A stretch of DNA of 64,000 nucleotides from Pyropia haitanensis (GCA_008729055.1 SDUX01000053.1:49062-113061); one strand, 5' to 3'. Counted from the first letter of the stretch, positions 8,196-21,000 are shown. Translations and numbers: made by a program. Notes: generated from the sequence alone by a model not told the origin.

Positions 8196-9731
8196 TTACA
8201 ACTCGATCGATGGCGCCCCACCCACGGCTGGCGCCAGCCTTGTCAGCACGTAGCGGGCGCCCCCCTCAACCGACGACACCAGCCCCTGGGGAATGGCAAG
8301 CCCCGCCGCCCACAGCCCGCGCAGCGGAGCCAGCGCGACAGCCGCGACCGCGGGGTCCACCGCCGTTGTGTATGTGCTGACCTTCACACCGCCCACGACA
8401 ATGATGCCCGCAACGGTCTGGGGGTTGTACAGCCCCGACGACTTGACCGAGTCGACGCGCGCAACCCGCGACGGGGTGCCATCCGCCAGCACCAGGTCGT
8501 CACCCTCCACCACAGTGGCGGCAGCCACCAGGCCGCGCGGCGAGTGCACATAGTGGCCCGCTGTGACGGTCACCGTCGCCCCCGACACGGTCGTCAGTCG
8601 CACGTACGTCTTGGCCGCCGTCGCGGTGCGGTGGGTAAACACGTACACGGGCGAGAAGGCCCCGCCGCCAATGGCCACCTCGTCACCAACACTCAGCGCA
8701 TCCATCCGCACCGTGTCGCCTGAGGCCAGCACAACCTCCGCGTCGCCAGGGAAGCACTCTGAATCGTCTTCCGACGCGCTGGGCTCGCTGTCATCACCCT
8801 CGTCACCCCCGCTGCCGTTATCCTCGCCCTCCTCGGGAGTGGGCGTCGGTGTCGAAGCAGGCGGCACAGGAGCGACAGAGGGAACGGGCGTCGCCGGCGC
8901 GGTTGTCGGTGTGCTGCCGTCGCCACCGCCACCGCCGCCGCCACCGCCGCCGCCGTCACCGTCTCCGTTGCCGTCACCATCACCACCCCCCACCGCCACA
9001 GGCGGCGCAGTGACCGCTGGAGATGGCTGGGCGGTGCTTGGCGCCACAGTCTGTGCCGGCTGGGGCGTGGTCGCCGTCGTCGGCGACGGAGGCTGCGTCG
9101 AGATGGCCGCCCGCTTGGGCGACCGCAGAACGCACAAGACGGGGCCGTTGCTTGCCACAAACATGCCCTGCTGGGTGGGGTTGATCGTTGTCTTTTTTTT
9201 GTTGATGGTGATGTCCACCGTCGAGTCCTCCGAGATGAAGAAGTAAAAGGTGTCGGCCGGGTAGGTTGTCGACCCGCAAGTGCGGGGCGCACCGCCATCC
9301 CAGCCGATGAGCGCACCGCGCTGGCTGAGGCCCGAAAACAGCGTCGTGCGCGCCGGGGCGGAGCTGTTGATCACGTTCTGCAGGTCTGGGAAGCCCGCCT
9401 GGGCCAGCCGCGCGGGGTCGAGGGCGACCGCCTTGGAAAAGAACCGCATCGAGCCGCTGCCAGCGCACGGCGAGCCATTCTCCCGGATGTTAGCCCACGG
9501 CACCTCGTACACGCCTCGATCATTGAGGGAGCCGGCGCCAAAGTCAACCGAAGAGGGGCACGCGTCATCGTTCTTAAACGCCGACGTGAACGTGCCGGGC
9601 AGGTCGGCGGGGGTAAACTCGCGGCCCACAGCGGGGAGGTCCAACGGGACCGCCCCCACCGCCGTGGCAGTAGCCACAGCAAGCGCAGTCACAGCGACTG
9701 CGGCCGTCGCGGCCCGCGTCCGTGCGCCCAT
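8196..9731 (-). CDS. Secreted protein with C-terminal hedgehog-type Hint domain
   Basis: 511 aa; the ATG at 9731 is chosen because a signal peptide follows (hydrophobic residues 5-27, likely cleavage after VGA). Residues 30-205 form a Cys-containing extracellular domain I do not recognise (CPSSVDFGAG, GSMRFFSK, TFYFFISEDSTVDI). Residues 206-325 are a Pro/Thr, poly-Gly then acidic linker. Residues 326-460 are a Hint domain: CFPGD with nucleophile Cys326, then T390-A-G-H393 (the TxxH motif) and NPQTVAGIIVVGGVKVSTYT near the end. The processing residues are present, so autoproteolysis at Glu325/Cys326 is expected from hedgehog/Hint biochemistry. Where hedgehog has SCYA this protein has STYT, so sterol transfer is not implied. 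Hint/Hog proteins are known in red algae. About 50 residues follow the domain. Confidence 0.85.
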   Translation of the reverse strand: MGARTRAATAAVAVTALAVATATAVGAVPLDLPAVGREFTPADLPGTFTSAFKNDDACPSSVDFGAGSLNDRGVYEVPWANIRENGSPCAGSGSMRFFSKAVALDPARLAQAGFPDLQNVINSSAPARTTLFSGLSQRGALIGWDGGAPRTCGSTTYPADTFYFFISEDSTVDITINKKKTTINPTQQGMFVASNGPVLCVLRSPKRAAISTQPPSPTTATTPQPAQTVAPSTAQPSPAVTAPPVAVGGGDGDGNGDGDGGGGGGGGGGGDGSTPTTAPATPVPSVAPVPPASTPTPTPEEGEDNGSGGDEGDDSEPSASEDDSECFPGDAEVVLASGDTVRMDALSVGDEVAIGGGAFSPVYVFTHRTATAAKTYVRLTTVSGATVTVTAGHYVHSPRGLVAAATVVEGDDLVLADGTPSRVARVDSVKSSGLYNPQTVAGIIVVGGVKVSTYTTAVDPAVAAVALAPLRGLWAAGLAIPQGLVSSVEGGARYVLTRLAPAVGGAPSIEL

Positions 9732-11500
9732 GGTGGAAGGACGGGCCGTTGACGGGCAAGGAAACCCACCAAGAGGGCGGCAGTGCCACCAGAGGTGGGC
9801 TCCGACGAGCAAACCGCAGACGCAACAACGTCGCCCTCCGTCGGTCGTGCCGTCCACGTTGCCAGTGGTCGAGGCGGACGTCGGGGAGGGAGGTGGGGCG
9901 GGGGGGGGGGGGTGGGGGACCGGGTTGAGGGTCAAGGCAGCGCAACCGGGGCTGGATACGGGTAGGTGTACGCTCCTCCCGCACGACCAACGCGCCGTGG
10001 GAGGGCGCGGGTGTGCGGCAGGGGGGGGGGGGGAGCGCGTCGGGCACGCTGGCACGCTCTGGGCTGTGCTCACCAACGGTGTCTCCGGCCTACAGTGTGA
10101 GCAGCCGATATGTACCCCCCTGCCAAAGAAAGCGACGGCGGCAGGCTCCGGGGGTGCGGTAGGAGTCGGTGGGCACCCCCAACAGTGTGCCCCCCACAGC
10201 GCGCGTCCTCGCCCATACACGGCGCCTCCCGCCCACCACCACCCCTCCCGCGCGCCACGCGTCGCCGCGGCGGCGTGCGCGCCCCCGCGCACGCCACGCG
10301 CCCTAAGGCGGCCGTCGGCCCGGTGGGGCCCGGGTCGGCGTGGGCATCGCACCGCCGCCACCAACGGCTGCACGAGCGGGGAGCTCCCCCCGCTCCCTCC
10401 TTCCCGCGGGCCTCTGTGCCTAGCACGGGCTGCTGCCAGTGTCGCCACCGTCGTGCGCGCGGTATGAGCTCCCAGCGGGGGGGGGGTGCGGGGTGCGGAA
10501 GGCGTCCAGGCGTCGTCCTTCGAGGCGGTTGCCGACAGCGCGAACAGGGCGGGGCCGTCGGCGGGCGGGGGCGGGGCCGTGGGCGCGGGGCCGGTCGGCC
10601 CGCCGCGCGCGTGCGCGCGCAGCCGGCCGTCCGTGGGCGCGCGGCGGGCGGCGGGCGGGAGGAGCGGGGGCGAGAGCCGTTGGACGCCCGCCCCCGCCGC
10701 TCCCGCCACCCCGCCACCGCATGCGGGCGAGCCCTCGCATTACCGTTGGGGGACGGACAAGTCAGGGGGGGGGCGCCACCCCCACCGGGTGGCCCCCCCC
10801 CCCCGTACTCCTCTCCCATGCCTCTCCCTGCCGCCACCTCCCCCCCCTCCACGCGTACCGCGGCGGCCGAGCACACCGGCGGCGTCGGTACAGCGGGGTA
10901 GACGACGCGGTGCTGTCGGCGGGCGCACCGCGACACTCTCGCAGCGAGCCCACGCGCGAGGGCGGTAGGGTGTGCCCACGGCAGGGGGATCTTTGACCAA
11001 TGGGCGACCGGGGCGGGGAATGCGACGCGGGCGCAACGCCCGCCGGTCGAGCCCGCCCTACAGATTGGGTGGCCATTACAAGCGCCGCTTCTTTTGAGGG
11101 GGGTGTGGGGGGACGCGCGGCGCTCGCCGAAGACGATTTGCCAGAGTCTCTGGCGACTGAGCTTTTTTTTCCCCAGGACGGGGTGAGACCTGCGTGCAGG
11201 TTGACAGAAGGGAACAGTGACTTCCAAAGGGGGGGCGGCGAGGGCCCCCCCAGGGGAGGAAGCGGCCGCTCCTAGCTAGGACTGGCGTCGCCACAGCGCA
11301 CCACGCGTCAATCGAGCCGTGTCCAGCGGTGAACCGGCACCGTTGACCGGCAGTTGACTTGCCCCAAAGGAGAATTTCCGATTCCTGCAGCGTCCCGCGC
11401 TCTAACCCATAGGCGTGTGCCGCGCCGGCCCAGCGGCTGCCGACCGCGTCCCTACGCGGTCGGCTGGGGGGTGTTCCCACGTTTTCCGCAGGCCTGGTGG
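9732..11500. other. GC-rich intergenic, no supported gene
   Basis: Overlapping long open frames run on both strands, but all are compositional: Pro/Arg/Gly/Ala-rich, changing frame with each G or C run, and without recognisable domains. G runs of 10 or more occur near 9901-9912 and 10021-10031. The first few hundred bases should hold the Hint gene's promoter and 5' UTR. Confidence 0.55.
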
Positions 11501-12010
11501 CAAGCGAAATACTGACAACTACATAATGCAGTTGAAAAATTGAGAGCTGGTTGACTTGTAGCTTATTAGAGACAATTTGGTTGCCGTTATCACGTCAGGC
11601 TTTGGCCGATTCCTTCCCGAGCTATGCCGGTGAACCGCATCTGCTGCGCCTGCTGAGCAAGAACGAACGTCGTGTATATCGCCAGTTCGTGTGCGGCCGC
11701 CCTGCTGAGGCTTCTAACGTACTCAAGAGGGGTTCTCGCACTCGCTACGTTTGCGCTCGCAGGTGCACATACGGGCCACCGTGGTCGTCTCTGTTGAAGA
11801 CGCCTCCCTCCATTGCAGTAGCAGTCTGGCGTCCTCCATGGGCGTCTCCATTGTGGATCACAGCGGGTGGGGGGAGGGGACACTGATTGCGCCGATGACT
11901 TTGCTGGCTATGAAAGGCCGGCCCCCGGCTCGCTGCTCGCCACCACAGCTGGTCGAGGAATCGCTTTAGAGACGACCGGCCGCGGCAGGGTCGGTGGCGG
12001 GTGGTCAGGT

Positions 12011-12046
12011 GGTAGGACCCTTTCTTCAGGTAGGACCCTTTCTTCA
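12011..12046. repeat. Perfect 18-bp tandem duplication
   Basis: GGTAGGACCCTTTCTTCA occurs twice head to tail (12011-12028 and 12029-12046). Confidence 0.97.
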
Positions 12047-12826
12047 TACAAACGTCGCCGAGACCACGCCGTCGGGGATCTTCTCCCGTGGGGGCATGGG
12101 CTTTGGCTGCGGCGACAGTGGCGCTCTCTCTTCGCACGCGTCTGCACCCCAAAGTGGCACCACTGGCAGCCGCTTCCAAAGACGGGCACGGCGGCGTGTG
12201 GCAAGTCGGTAGGGGCCCCGCCTTCGTTGGCCGCGATGGCCGCCGCCGAGCCCGCGCCTCCCCAAGTCCTCCAATGGGAGCTTTTTGTACGTCGGGCGCT
12301 GCGTGACGGCGTCGCACGTCATCGCTATCGTCATTGCGACATTCGCGACCCGCTCAGTACGAGCCATCTGCTCGCGGCTGCCTGGAAGAAACATGTCCAC
12401 CCATCTTTCGCCCTCCTCTTCGGGACGAGTGGGCTCGTGCGCAGTCCGTGATGGGAAAACTTCCTCTCCAAAACGGGGGCTCCTCCCACCGTCGGCAGAG
12501 GCACACGGAATGCACGAAAGAATAGCAAGCGAATCCGGCGGACGCGAACCGACGGAGTCAGTAGGCGCAGCCACATGCCCGTTGGCGCGCCGCGCCGCGG
12601 CCGCCCGCCCACCCCCCCTTCCCCCCCCGCCCCTCGCGGCCGGTGAGTGCGGCGGCTGTACCCCTCGAGAGCGCCTCCACGGCCGCCCCACGGGTCGTGA
12701 ATTCTGACCGCGTCAACAGTGCACAACGCTGCGCGGCGGCGCGTGCCGCCCGCGGGTTAAGCGAGCCGCCCCTCACGCGCGCGACTCGCTCCCCCTATCG
12801 TCGAACCAAGTGGGCAGAGGGGAGAG

Positions 12827-12900
12827 CAGGCGGGCGGGCGGGCGGGCGGGCGGGCGGTCGGGCGGGCGGGCGGGCGGGCGGGCGGGCGGGCGGGCGGGCG
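12827..12900. repeat. (GGGC)n microsatellite array 1
   Basis: Tetranucleotide repeat with G runs of three every four bases and one interrupting T near 12859, so a strong G-quadruplex candidate on the plus strand. Confidence 0.95.
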
Positions 12901-13220
12901 TGGTGGGCGGGCGGGTGGGGCGGGCTAGCCGGCGGGCCGGCGACCAGAGGAGGACGGGTGAGCCGCCTTTTGCCGACAGACAGCGGCGGCGGCGGGGGCA
13001 GACGTGGCGCGGAGAGGGGCGGGAGGGAGCCGTCCACCGCAGGTTCCCTCGTTGCGCGGCGGGAGCTTCGGCAGCGGCGGCTGTGGTCGAGGCATGGCGC
13101 GTCGCGTACGGTCCCGGGGGCGGGCAGGCGAGTGGGTGGCGGCGGAGCGGGAGGGAGGCCGCCCAACAATGAACCGCGGTGCACAGCAGACCTGGCGGAA
13201 CCGGCGGCCGCGTGACTGAG

Positions 13221-13345
13221 TCGCGGGCGGGTGGGCGGGCGGGCAGGCGGGCCGGCAGGCGGGCGGGCGGGCGGGCGGGCGGGCGGGCGGGCGGGCGGTC
13301 AGGCGGGCCGGTGGTCCGGCCGGCGGGCGGGCGGTCGGGCGGCGG
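13221..13345. repeat. (GGGC)n microsatellite array 2, interrupted
   Basis: Same tetranucleotide as array 1, broken by CAGG, CCGG and GTCA variants, about 320 bp downstream of it. Confidence 0.92.
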
Positions 13346-14144
13346 GCGTCGACGGCAAGTGAGGACGACGCGGCCGGCGACGGCGGGGGCGGCGGTGGCC
13401 GTACAACCGACGGGATGATAGCGCCAAGCGCGGAGGCGTGGCCTGTTGGCGCTAGGGCGCGGCGGACACCCGTGTCGGCGAGGCGGGTGGCGGTTGGCGT
13501 GCGGCGGGGTAGGGAGACCCCTCCCGCGCCTGCCTGTAGGGGGTCTCGGCGGTGCCCTTTGCGCAGGAGCAGGGGGGAGGGGATGGCCCTGCGCAGTGTC
13601 GAGCCGACACTGCCGGCGGCGAGCGCCCGCCGCCTGCGACCTCGCGCAGGTGGGTCAAAAATAGATTGGATGCAACACGCTGGGTCGTGGACGGTATGGG
13701 GTCCCCTATAATCACATGCCACGCCAGCTGCAACGAAGCGAAGAGAGTGCCCTCACCCCAGAGGTACAAAAAAGAGAACAAGAAGCACCGGCAACGCAAA
13801 AGAAAAAGAGAGAGCAGAGACAGGGAGGGACATGTGACGCGCAACCATAATTAGAAAGAGTTAAGCGTAGCACAACAAAAAAAGAAGGGTGGGCAAAGGA
13901 TGAGCGCAGCAGCGTGGTGCCCGCCACAACCCCCGTCGGCCTCCGCAGACCCTCTAACGCGGCTCTCAGTGCAATGACCTCAGGCTACCCCGAAGCGCTG
14001 CACCCGGCTACCCCGACCGACCCGCTGCCAAACGCTGCGCTACTGGGCGGCGGCGCCCAGCGCCTCAGGGGCCGTACCCGAGCCGCCTCCCTGCAGCAGG
14101 CGCGCCGCCCCCTCCCGTAGGCGGCGGTGGGGAGTGGTTTGCGT

Positions 14145-17100
14145 TCACCGACCGGCGGGAGGGCCCCCTCGCCTGGCGCCACTCGGCGGCATGTCCTCCT
14201 CCGTCTCAGTGCCCCCGTCCTGGCCGTCACTGCCGCTGTAGACGTCCTCCCCGGCCTGCCTATCTGTCGCCGCGTCGTCGTCGCCGCGCTGCTGGTGTGC
14301 GGGGGTGTAGTAGGCCACACCGGCGGGGCCCCCCAGATGCGGCACGTACGCGGGTGCGGCGGACCCGGTGCCCGCAGGGCGGCTGCTGCTAGTGCCGACG
14401 CCACCGTCGCCGAGGCCGCCGCCAAAGACCCCACCGGCGGGGCCCGCGCTGCTCAGCGCACTCCCGACGCCGCTGTCACCGATGCTGCCAATGCCGCCGC
14501 TAGGTGTGTTGGCAATGCCGGCGCTCCCGTCACCACCCACGAAACCAGGCCCCGCGGCTGACGAGGCGCCGCTGCCATAACCTGTCGCATTTCCCGGCAG
14601 CATGATGTCCCCTGTGTGGCCAACGTCCCGTTGGTGCCGTCGGAGATGGGAGCGCTGCGCAGAGCGGTAGGAGCACTGAGAGCAGCCATACGGCTTGCGC
14701 TTGAGATGGACCGCCAACACATGGTCATCCATGCCGTGCTTGGCACCAACTGGGGGAAGCACAGGAGAGGACAGAAAAGGAAGCAAGAGCAAAGCAAGGG
14801 AGACGGCCGCGCTCAACACCAGACCGTGACATCAACCAAACCACCCAGCGAGGTCGCATCAGCACCAAACACCAGCAACGCAGTCACCATGCGATCAAGT
14901 CAGTCCTACGCCCGACAAAGCTGAGCGGGAGCATCGAAAGAGCATCGTGATAAACATTCGAGAGTGACCACGGTCGCCGAGAGTCAGCCCCGCGATAGCC
15001 CTCCTGCCGCGAGTCAACCAGGGTCTCGAGAAACAATGAGCCGCCCACAACGTACAGCGCTTCTTGCATACAGGGCACTGGTGTGGGCGCAGCTTCAGGT
15101 GCACATTGGCCACGTGCTGCCGCAGGTTTCCCTTAAGGGTGAAGCTGCGCTCGCACGAGTTGCACTGCCATTGACGCTCGCCCATGTGCTCCTGGTCTCT
15201 GTGCACCGTCATATGCCACTTGGATGGCGCCCGCTTGGGGCACCCGCGGTACCCGCACACCACCGACCCATCGGCAGCGGGCTGGTCCCAGGCGCTCCCG
15301 CTGCCTCCGCCCGTCCCGGCCGTGGAGGTGCTGCCCAAGGCAGCGCCCGCGCCGCCGCCGCCGCCGCTGCTACCAGCCCCAATGGGGCCGTCAAGGCCCT
15401 GCAGCGGAAGGCCTGGCAGCGGGCTACCCTCTCCACTCCTTCCAACGCCGGCACGAGCGGCGGCAGAGGTGGCGGCGACGCCGGGAGGTTGGTAGGCCAA
15501 CCCCGCAGTCGACGTTGGCGGTGAGACGAGCGGGTTGCCCAGCCTGTGCGTCGTCGAAATGTGCTGCGTCAGCTCCGTACGCGAGTGGAACGACTTGAAG
15601 CAGTGCGGGCAGACGCTCCCATGCTCGCTATCAGACCGCGGGGGCAGAGGCGGAGGCGACGACGGCTGCCTACCGGCGGCGGTGAGAAAAGGACCTTGCA
15701 ATGCGCGCGCCGCACCCCCCGTCGCCGCGACAACCCCCTCCATAGCTAGGTTCCCAGGCCCGACAGCGGCGGGCGCTTCCGTCGCCCCCGTCATGGTCGT
15801 GGGGTCACCCCACGCGTCAAATCCCGCCGCGCCGAGCAGGCGTGGCCGCATCGGCGGCAGCTGCGGCGGGCCCAGCGAAGCGCCCCCTCCGCGCCCACCT
15901 GGCGGGGGCAGTCGGCCGCCGCCGCCTGGCGGCTGCCGAGGTGGCGGCAATGGTGGAGAAGGTGGTCGGAAAAGCGCATCCGCCGAAGGGTGGGGCGGCG
16001 GCGGCGGGTGTGGGGGTGGGGGTGGCGGTGGCGCGCTGGCATGTCCCCTGCCGTCGCTTGCGGCCCGGCCGCTCGACATGGGCGGCAGCAGCGAGCGCAG
16101 CGGCGGCAGCCGTCCCGCGGGCACGATGCTCGCGACTCCTCCCGGCGGGGACGCGCCGTCGGGGCCGAGGCCCAGGCCCGGCCCCAAGCCGGTAGCTCCA
16201 CCGCCGTCACCCCCGCCACCGCCACCGCTCGCCACACCTACCCCCGGCGTCGCACGGGCTGGCACACCCGGTGGAAAGAGCCGAGGCAAGCCCCCGCGGC
16301 TGACCATCCCGCCAGAGGAGAGGCTGCTGACGCCAGCGCTCCCGCCGCTTCCGCTACCGCTGCCGCTGCCACCAACCGCCGGTGCCACCCCAGCAGACGT
16401 ACCCCTCCCGGCGCCTCCTCCTGCCTTAGTCTCTACCCTTGCTGCCGACTCCCCCTCACCTTCCTTTGTCGACGGCAGTTGGAGCGCGCGGGCAGGATCT
16501 AGGACAAGCGTGAAAGGGGTCACCGGAGAGCCCGCGTCCGCGTCACGAACGGGCGCTCCCGTTGGCGGCGCAGGTGGGTCCCACTCAAGGGCGGGCGGGT
16601 AGTTCATGCCTCGAAGTGGCGGCAGCCGAGGCGGCAGCGCAGCGGGGCCGACACCGCCCCGTGGGACCGCCAGCTCCGACGCGGTGCGCTTGAGACCAGC
16701 AGCCCGCCGCCTGTCAGAGTGGGGGAGGGCAGATGCATGAGCTGGCAGCCCACCGGCTCGCCTGCCGGTCGAGGAAGAAGCGCCGCTCGACGCGGTCGCG
16801 TCCGCTCCTGCCAATGGCGGCTGCAAACTGCCTACGCCGCCGCTGCCAGCACCCAACAGTGACGACGACGGTAGGCCTGGCGACGCTGCATCCGCCCCAC
16901 CCCTCTGCTGCGCTCGATGCGGACGAGGCAATGGGGCCAGGGATGGGTGCGGCACCTGATGGCGTACAGACGGGGATGGCGGCGGCGCAGAGCGGCACCG
17001 CCGATCACCACCTACGCCACTCGAGCCGCCCGCGGAGGCACCCGACGCACCCCCACCGCTTGCGACGGGACGCGACGGCAGCAAAGACAGCGGCCGGCCG

Positions 17101-17900
17101 GCTAATGCAGGTGGTGGCAGCGGCTGCGCAGAGCGGATGGGCGATGGACTTGCATCCGTCGGAGGATCACCGCGACCGAGGTGGGGCACAGGAATCGGAG
17201 GGAAGTTGCTGCCGCCACCGCCACGGCCGATTGATCCGCCAGGAGGGGATACCGCCCTGGCGCCACCGCCAAGGGAGGTGGCGTCAAAGGCACGACGCAA
17301 CGGTGGTAGCGCCGATGGTGGTGCCGCACTTGTCGCCGTGCTGCTCCCAATCCCGGCTGCCGTCGCAGAGGACGCTCCTGGAGGTGTCACCCACCGCAAT
17401 GGCAGCGGGGCGGTGGCAGGGGCGGCCGACGTCGCTACCAGTGGTAGCGGTGGCGGTGGGGGTGGCGGAAGTCGGCGACCGGTCGTGGAGGCGGCCAGCT
17501 CGTTGCCACCGAGTCGTAGAACGGGGGGAGTGGCACCATACGGTGGCGCGGCGGGGGCTCCAGCGGCACCAGCCTCCCCCGACGCGCCCACGGCAGCCCA
17601 GGACGAAAATCCGGCTGGCGTGTAGGTGGCGGGCGGGTACGTTACGACGGGAAAAGCGCCGGGTGGTGGACCAGCTGGCCTCAACGGCGACGCCGACGTC
17701 GCCGCCCCCAATGGCCCGCCAAGTGGATAGGGCCCCAACGGTAAACCAAAGCGCCCGCCATACAGCCGTGGTGCAGCAGACGTCTCTGAAGCGGCTGGTG
17801 CTGCAGAGCGGCCCAGCACCGGAGCCTGGGAGGCCACCCCAACCCCACCGCTGCTTCCGCCGCTGCCGTTCCCACCCCCCCCTTCATCGCCGCCGCCACT

Positions 17901-17954
<54 letters not shown>

Positions 17955-18074
17955 GCTGTCACCCGGTGCGTCCCCGCCACCGCCGCCGCCCCCGCCTCTT
18001 CCGCGCCCTCCTCCTCGACGTCCTGGCGGGCTGGCACCGTCGCCGGCGTCGCCGCGGCGGGGCGGCGGAATCAT
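14145..18074 (-). CDS. Five-finger C2H2 zinc-finger protein, two exons
   Basis: Exon 1 is 18074-15056, the intron 15055-14750 (306 bp), exon 2 14749-14145; 1207 aa in total. The intron begins GTACGT and ends CCCCCAG, and splicing rebuilds finger 4 exactly (CPVCKKR joined through a split Phe codon to GAKHGMDDHVLAVH), so the junction is strongly supported. C2H2 fingers in order: CPHCF...HISTTH, CGYRGC...HRDQEH, CNSCE...HVANVH, CPVCK...HVLAVH and CSQCS...HQRDVGH. The first roughly 800 residues are low-complexity Gly/Pro/Ser/Ala with a (CCG)n-encoded poly-Gly run near the N-terminus. A Gly/Ser tail with an acidic patch follows the fingers. It is likely a nuclear sequence-specific DNA-binding regulator; the target is unknown. 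The start is the first ATG of the open frame. Confidence 0.85.
17884..17955. repeat. (CCG)n microsatellite coding poly-Gly
   Basis: Near-pure CCG units within exon 1 of the zinc-finger gene, in frame, giving a long glycine run around residues 40-63. Confidence 0.93.
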
Positions 18075-21000
18075 GGGGCGCCTCTCCGAGCTATCCCGTG
18101 CCTACAGCGCTGGTCGGTCGGGCCAAGCGTCGGCTCAGCAACTCGCCGCCCGTCGTCACTCATGAGGGAACACGTCGGCAGGGAGAGCGGGTCCCCCGCA
18201 AACCGATGGATGTGGGGGGGAGGTAGTGGCGGCCACCACACACCACGGCCGGCCGAAACGTCCTTGGAGAGGATGGTAAAAGGGGTCGTATCCGGGGGGG
18301 CACAATCGACGAGCGACCGAATAGAGCACAGCCACCGCCGGGCGGCAAACGGCGCCCACCACTCCGTCGCGCCGCCACAAACACCCGGCGTTGTCCCCTC
18401 CCTGCCAAGCCGCAGCAACACGCGGCCTGGGTCGTTTCGTCGGCGACGTGGGCGGACGCCGCGAACACCCGCAACGTCGTCTTGGTGAACTGGTACGCGC
18501 CTCGCAAATGTCGTCAACGTGGCGGTCAACGAGACCCCCCCAGGGGCGGCAGCTCCGATAATGGACGAGGCAAAACAGCAGCTACCCCGCGCAGCGACGG
18601 GGGCGCCGGCGGTGGAGACTGCCTCGTGGGGTGGTGGCACCAGACCCGCCCCCACCCCCTGCCCCCCTCGCCCCCCCGCTTGCCGACAGTCACCTACCCC
18701 TTTGCGACAATGGCGATACTCCGCTGACGCAGGCGCAACACCCGTCACCAGTGCCGGCCCCACTGACCACGGCGTGTGTGCCACGCCAGCGCCACTCGAC
18801 GTCTCCAGAGAGCCGACGCGGGGCCCGACCCACGGGGCCCCCACCTCCCCGTTCCTTGCGCCCCCGTCGACAATACCCCCCTCAACGAGACCCAACTCAC
18901 CGTCCTTCCACCTCCACTCCCCCGCCGCCCACAGTGCGTCCGCCGTTGCACCGCCACGGATTGCACGTGCGCGACGGGCACGCGCGGCGGTCACAGTGGG
19001 ACAACCCAGGCTGTGCGCACGTGTCACCGCCCGTGGCGGGGTCGTCGCCGGCGATGTTCGTCGCGAGCCTCGCGCCTGCAGACAGCGCCGACACTCAATC
19101 AGGCCCGCTGCCGTCGTCTTTGGTGCCGCCTCCGTGGGCGACGGTAACCGCCCGCCCGCCCGCCGCGCAGCGCAGCGCCTCGGCTAGCTACCGGTTTGGG
19201 AAAGCTGGCGGCCGTCGCAGGCACACCTTGCACGGACGCGCGGCAGAAGGCACCGTCGCTGGTCCGGCTCCACCTCCCCCACCTCACCCCCCCCCCCCCT
19301 GTCGCCGGCCGCGAGAGTCAAACCACGCGCGTCTCACCGCCGGTGCGCGCGACGGCGGCGCGGCCGCACCCCCCTGTGCCCTCCCCTCCCCCCACCCCCC
19401 CCCCGTCGCGGCTCACCCACAAATTCAGTCTACAAAGCGCGTGGCCGACACAGCTAGACGAGTCGCGGGCCCGCCGGGTCACGGGAAAGGTGTGGGGGGT
19501 GGGGCTGCGGGGGTTGGCGGATGAGGAGGACGGGGGGGGGCGGGCTGCGGCACGAGAGCAGGCAGGAAAAACACGCGACAGACGCCCAAGTCATCAGAGT
19601 AGTGGGGCGCGGAGGCCAGCAGTACCGACCAGTATTGGCTTGCCACGCACGTCGGACGGGCGGGCGTGCGGGTGAGCGCGCCGTCGTCGACACCAACGGT
19701 GTCGCGGCCGTTGCGATGGTAAATGGTGTGCTGCGGGCGGCGGAAGGGAAGAGCGGCCGGTCCAAACTTCACCTGGCCGGTTTCAGAGGCCGCCTCGTCG
19801 GCCGCTCGTCGTCCGCCCAGCCGCCCCCCCCGAGGATGAAGTGCCGCCGTCGGCAGTACCGTGCCCGTCCCAGCACCACGAGCCCCGTCCGGGGAACCCC
19901 GGCTGGCCGTGCTCGAACCGGCAAGCGTCGTAGCACTACGGGGGAACACAGTGCACCGAGCGCGCCGGTCGCGCTCCCTCGCCCACAGCGTCCCACCCGT
20001 GCGAGCCCCGCCGAATAATGGTCCTCGCCTCGAGTGGTGCGCGGGGGCTACCGACGGCCGGGGTGACGGTGCGCGCTCGGCGTTCCCGCCGCGTTGAGGC
20101 CCGCGGGGACCGGCGGCCACTCTCTTCACCCACGACCGCTCCTCCTCCCCCGCCAACTCTTCGTCGCCCTCGGCCCGACCCGAGAGCGTTCCTTGGCGAC
20201 ACGCACCGCTGTCGTACCCCGGCCCAATCGGCGCGGCACGCCACGCGGCGGCGCACCTACGGCGGCGAGTGGCGGCGTCCGCCGACGGCGGGCCGCCGCG
20301 GCCGCGGCTCGGGGCCCGCGCTCTCGGCCGGACCACGCCTGGCTCGGCCACGCCTGCGACCACCCGGTTGACGGCTGTCCGACACAGGCCGCCTCCCCAC
20401 CCCACCCCGCCCCCCCCGCCAGGCACGAGCATACGCGCGCGCGCACGCATCGTTTGCTGTAGATTAAGGCGGGCGCATCCGACCCCCCCGCCGTCGGTCA
20501 CGGCGCCAAAACGACCGAGCGCACAAACGTCAAGCCCGCCGTGGGGAGGCCAAAGCGACGGAAGTCGGCCGGCGGAGTCGCCCGCCGCCTGCCATCGCAG
20601 GCGATCACAGACGCGGCACACCCCGCACGCTCCGTCAACAGCCGGAGGACGGTGCGAAACGAGGTCGAGGCCAAAGCACTCGTGCACCACTCCTCCCCGC
20701 CCCCCGCGGAGCGACCACCCGCGACGGTTGCAAGCGGAGCGCTGCGCCCCCCCGCCAACCCCAAACCTACCCTCCCGCCAAGCAACCCACGCAACTGGCT
20801 GGGGCAGGCGGCTGGCGGCGGCGGGCAATGGTCCAAGAGTGTGGGAGACACCAATCCGTGAGACCCACAAACCGATCCGTTGAGCCATCCCGCCAGCCCT
20901 GCGGCGGTCCGCGCTGGTCACGCTCACACTGCCCGCCGCCATGCATGCAGGCAGTTTGACGACGACGAAAAGTCAAAGGGCAGGGTTGACGACCGGGAGC

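Larger units (their letters stand above)
11501..14144. other. Intergenic with tandem repeats and AT-richer patches
   Basis: AT-richer around 11500-11590 and 13640-13900, otherwise GC-rich. It contains an 18-bp tandem duplication and two (GGGC)n arrays, listed separately. Short frames on both strands resemble nothing I know. The last part probably includes the 3' UTR of the zinc-finger gene. Confidence 0.55.

Noticed and set aside
12827..13345. CRISPR-like array
   Set aside because: It is a pure tetranucleotide microsatellite with no spacers, in a eukaryotic context.
19479..20942. 487-codon minus-strand open frame
   Set aside because: Overlaps opposite-strand frames of similar length, has no domain, and is Arg/Gly/Ala-rich as expected from GC content.
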